From Haemonchus contortus (taxonomy: Eukaryota; Nematoda; Chromadorea; Rhabditida; Trichostrongylidae): a stretch of 64,000 nt of DNA. The DNA is taken from contig LS997563.1 of the NCBI GenBank assembly GCA_000469685.2, positions 38,728,468 to 38,792,467 on the forward strand, given 5' to 3'. Positions 61,321-64,000 of the stretch are shown one piece after another. A program made the translations under genes and the position numbers. How positions within the stretch are numbered: the stretch's first letter is position 1; each line of letters opens with the position of its first letter. Under the pieces are notes generated by a model. It saw only the letters and a list, made by a program, of their open reading frames with translations. It made no database searches and was not told where the DNA came from.

Positions 61321-62475
61321 CACATCAGCTTGGCGGAGCCCCGCCCACAGTGGGCGTGGCGTGCCTCGAAATGAGCCATACCGAGGACCATGATTTCAAA
61401 TTCAGCCACAAGACGGCCTCAAAATTGGGGTTTAAAGGTGGCTTGAGGTGCACATTGGTAAGTTAGATCGAACTGGGGAGACCCACCCCCGATGGGCGGG
61501 GCGTTCTCCAAAAATGCAATGCCTTATGAAAACATTTATAACTCGGTTTGGAGAAAGCCAACAGAGCAGGAAAAAGTTGATGTGGGAGGAGCATTGTCGG
61601 AGGTGTCTCCAGCAGAAATGACGTCAGCAGAGGCCCGCCCACAATGGGCGGAGCGTGCCTTGGAGCTCACATCCCTTCTTACATTTATATACGAAAATCC
61701 ATAATTCCGGTTCCCATGGACGTAGAGAGTTCAAATTTGGTAGGAGTACAGGCGTCATGGAAGCGAAACTCGTGGTAGGTGGCAGTACCAGACTCCGCCC
61801 ACAAGGGGCGGGGTTAGCGCGAAAATTCATAACTCCCGTCCCCATGAGCCGAGAATGTTCAAACTTGGTAGGAGTACAGGCGACAGGATGTGAACACCTA
61901 TGGTGGGTGGCAACACCGGATTCCGCCCACAAGGGGCGGGGTTTGGGCGAAAATTTATAACTCATGTCCTCGTGGACCTAGAAAGTTCAAACTTGGTAGG
62001 AGTACAGGCGACAGGATGGGAACACCTATGGTGGGTGGCAACACCAGACTCCGCCCACAAGGGGCGGGGTTTGGGTGAAAATTCATAATTCTGTCCCAAT
62101 GGACCTAGAAAGTTCAAACTTGGTAGGAGTACAGAAACCGCGATGGGGAAACTTATGGTGGGAGGTAGAACCAAACTCCGCCCACAAGGGGCGGGGTTTG
62201 TGCGAAAACTCTTAACTCCTGTCCCCATAGACCTAGAGAGTCCAAACGTGGTAGGAGTACAGGCGACAGGATGGGAATACCTATGGTGGGTGGCGAGACC
62301 GGACTCCGCCCACAATGGGCGGGGTTTGGGCGAAAACTCATAACTCATGTCTTCATGGACCTAGAAAGTTCAAACTTGGTAGGGGTACAGGCGCCATGGT
62401 GGCAAAACTTATGGCGGGTGGCAGGACTAGACTCCGCCCACAGGAGGCGAGGTTTGAGCGGAAACTCATAAATCC
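61321..62475. repeat. Tandem array, 128-bp period, with GC hairpin in each unit
   Basis: The landmark CCGCCCACAAGGGGCGG recurs at 61795, 61923, 62051, 62178, 62306 and 62434: spacings 128, 128, 127, 128 and 128. Each unit also carries CATAACTC, AAGTTCAAACTTGGTAGGAG and a GGTGGGTGGCA block. Three more diverged landmarks lie upstream at about 61341, 61484 and 61635 with wider spacing (143-160). The many long open frames here on both strands are a by-product of the repeat and not genes. Confidence 0.92.
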
Positions 62476-62479
62476 GATA

Positions 62480-63670
62480 AAGGTCTATAATGAAAATCAG
62501 CTCATGCGGCTTCGTCTCTCATGGCTAGAGCCTCTAGCGCGCGAGAGCGTGCGTAGCCGCCTGGTAGGTCAGTAAGGCGCGTGGGAGGCTCACAACCAAT
62601 GAAGCAAATCCCACCTCTACGCGTAATATTCATGGTGTACTACATTATTTTTCTATTTTTGAAAGAGCCTCAAATGGAGACTTTTCCGTCGTCGATCAAG
62701 CTTTCTAAGATACGCCATGTATCTGACGTGAATCTGGATTGATAGAAGTACTTAAGGACAGGGTGGCGGGTTAACGCCTGGAATCTTACGGATGCATGCA
62801 CGCAAGCGGGCAAGCTTTAGCAGTGACTCGTGTCCCCAAACTGCCCGCAATCATTCGGATCTGTCCCATACGCTCGCCGTCGCTCCAATCACACATTCAT
62901 TTTCTGCTACAGGCAGCAAGGGTGTTGTTGGGTCTGGATTCCCATACTGCTAGAGTGGTTCTGGCATCTTCTCCCCGAACGCCGTGTCGCGCTCGCCGCC
63001 CCTTTCCCTTCTTAATCGATCGATCGCCTAGGAAGGGAAAAATTTGAATTCCCGATGGAAAGATTCGGGAAGAAGTTCCGTTACCCCCTCTAGAGTTTGT
63101 GCCCTATACATTGGCTTTTCTGATTCTAACTAAATTGTAGAATTATCACACATTGATAGAAGCCATAGTCGACGTTCTAATTTTCGAGGGAGATGGGCAG
63201 TAGGATCGGTTTTCCGCCGTCGATTCGCCGCACGCGGCTGTCGCGGACTATTTACTTCGCCATTACATATTACAGCTCTAGCGTTCTTTATACAGCTCAA
63301 TATCGATATACGATCATTATTTTAAGTATGATTCTACCGTTAGTTCTTTTGTACCTATATTACTTACCTGCTGCATTGTGTTGTATTCCTTTGCGCGCGG
63401 CGTCTCTCTCGCCGCGACGCGACAATTTTGATCCTACTGCACCACACCCATTTTTGAGGCTTTTTTTAGAAGTGGTTGTGAGCAACATTCCCTTATGAAC
63501 GGCTCCACAATGATTCAACACCCTCCCCCCCCCCCCCCCCCCATTCGCACCGAATGTACAGTTCAGTTCAATTCTATGCTCTTAATGAACCTGCATTCCT
63601 TCCTCTGAATAGAACCTTCTTTTTTATTTTTTTGCATCGATACAACGACTGTATTGAGGATATTTAATTA
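62480..63670. other. Flank between the tandem array and the right-edge candidate gene
   Basis: It holds a GC-richer stretch (62790-63060) and an 18-C homopolymer at 63525-63542. It could include the promoter or early exons of the candidate gene at the edge, but no exon is clear. Confidence 0.35.
63525..63542. repeat. Poly-C tract (18 C)
   Basis: Uninterrupted C run, likely length-variable and difficult to sequence accurately. Confidence 0.9.
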
Positions 63671-63676
63671 TTGCAG

Positions 63677-64000
63677 ACGACAATCTTACTGGTTTGGTAC
63701 CAGTTTTTGAAACGTTCATTATTCAAAGGAGCAAAGAAGACCAGACCACTACCGTGTCACATTCAGCCTTAGCAATGTTGTACTGTTGTATATCACTTGT
63801 AAGCAATCTATATTCATGAGAAGCTGTAATCACATCGAATGCCATAAATATGTTGATCTCTAGTCTGTGGTGTGCCAAAAGGTCTTATTCAAACTATCCA
63901 ACTTCCAGGTTTGTCAAGCCTCGTGGCCTCTTTATGCCTTGAAAATCGCGGTGACGCTCTTCTGTGTTATATTGCGTTTATTGATTTTGCTGCAAATATG
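63677..64000 (+). CDS. Candidate partial gene running off the right edge, unrecognised
   Basis: Exon 63677-63798 follows a TTATTGCAG acceptor and ends at a GTAAGC donor. It reads in one frame DNLTGLVPVFETFIIQRSK, continuing to ALAMLYCCISL. A second exon starts after CTTCCAG at 63909 and is open to the window end. In phase 0 it reads hydrophobic (VCQASWPLYALKIAVTLF). If the inner GTATAT at 63788 is the donor, phase 1 gives SSLVASLCLENRGDALLCY, which looks more like a soluble helical protein. Upstream exons are not found. Family unknown. Confidence 0.35.

Overview
The window is nematode nuclear DNA, most likely from a strongylid (hookworm-like) worm. I infer this from gene content (a worm Y-box CEY protein, a worm-type glycerophosphocholine phosphodiesterase, a non-muscle myosin II), from many short exons with TTTCAG-like acceptors, from probable spliced-leader acceptors just upstream of start codons, and from long repeat-rich intergenic DNA. 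No species can be fixed from the sequence alone.

Five multi-exon genes reconstruct without frame breaks. Plus strand: (1) 8436-15164, a 16-exon GPCPD1-type protein (starch-binding CBM20 domain plus GDPD catalytic domain); (2) 23671-27091, a 7-exon secreted-then-anchored protein with tandem four-cysteine EGF-like modules, one membrane helix and a PDZ-ligand-like tail; (3) 29463-33444, a 15-exon unrecognised protein with a basic AT-hook-bearing C-terminus. Minus strand: (4) 45292-34624, a 48-exon non-muscle myosin II heavy chain of about 2009 residues, convergent with gene 3; (5) 52173-48239, a 7-exon Y-box (cold-shock domain) protein with RGG-rich C-terminus. A sixth gene may enter at the right edge (63677 onward).

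The rest is intergenic or intronic. 1-8300 and 15.8-23.6 kb show no convincing gene. 28383-28887 is a hAT-like MITE with an exact 8-bp target duplication. 57225-58254 is a 1.03-kb fold-back element whose arms carry inverted 20-bp minisatellite units. 61.18-62.48 kb is a (GTCT)n tract followed by a tandem array that settles into a 128-bp period, each unit carrying a GC hairpin. Smaller hairpins, microsatellites and local duplications are listed individually.

The genes are functionally unrelated (lipid head-group metabolism, cell surface, chromatin-like, cytoskeleton, RNA binding). Spacing and orientation give no sign of an operon.
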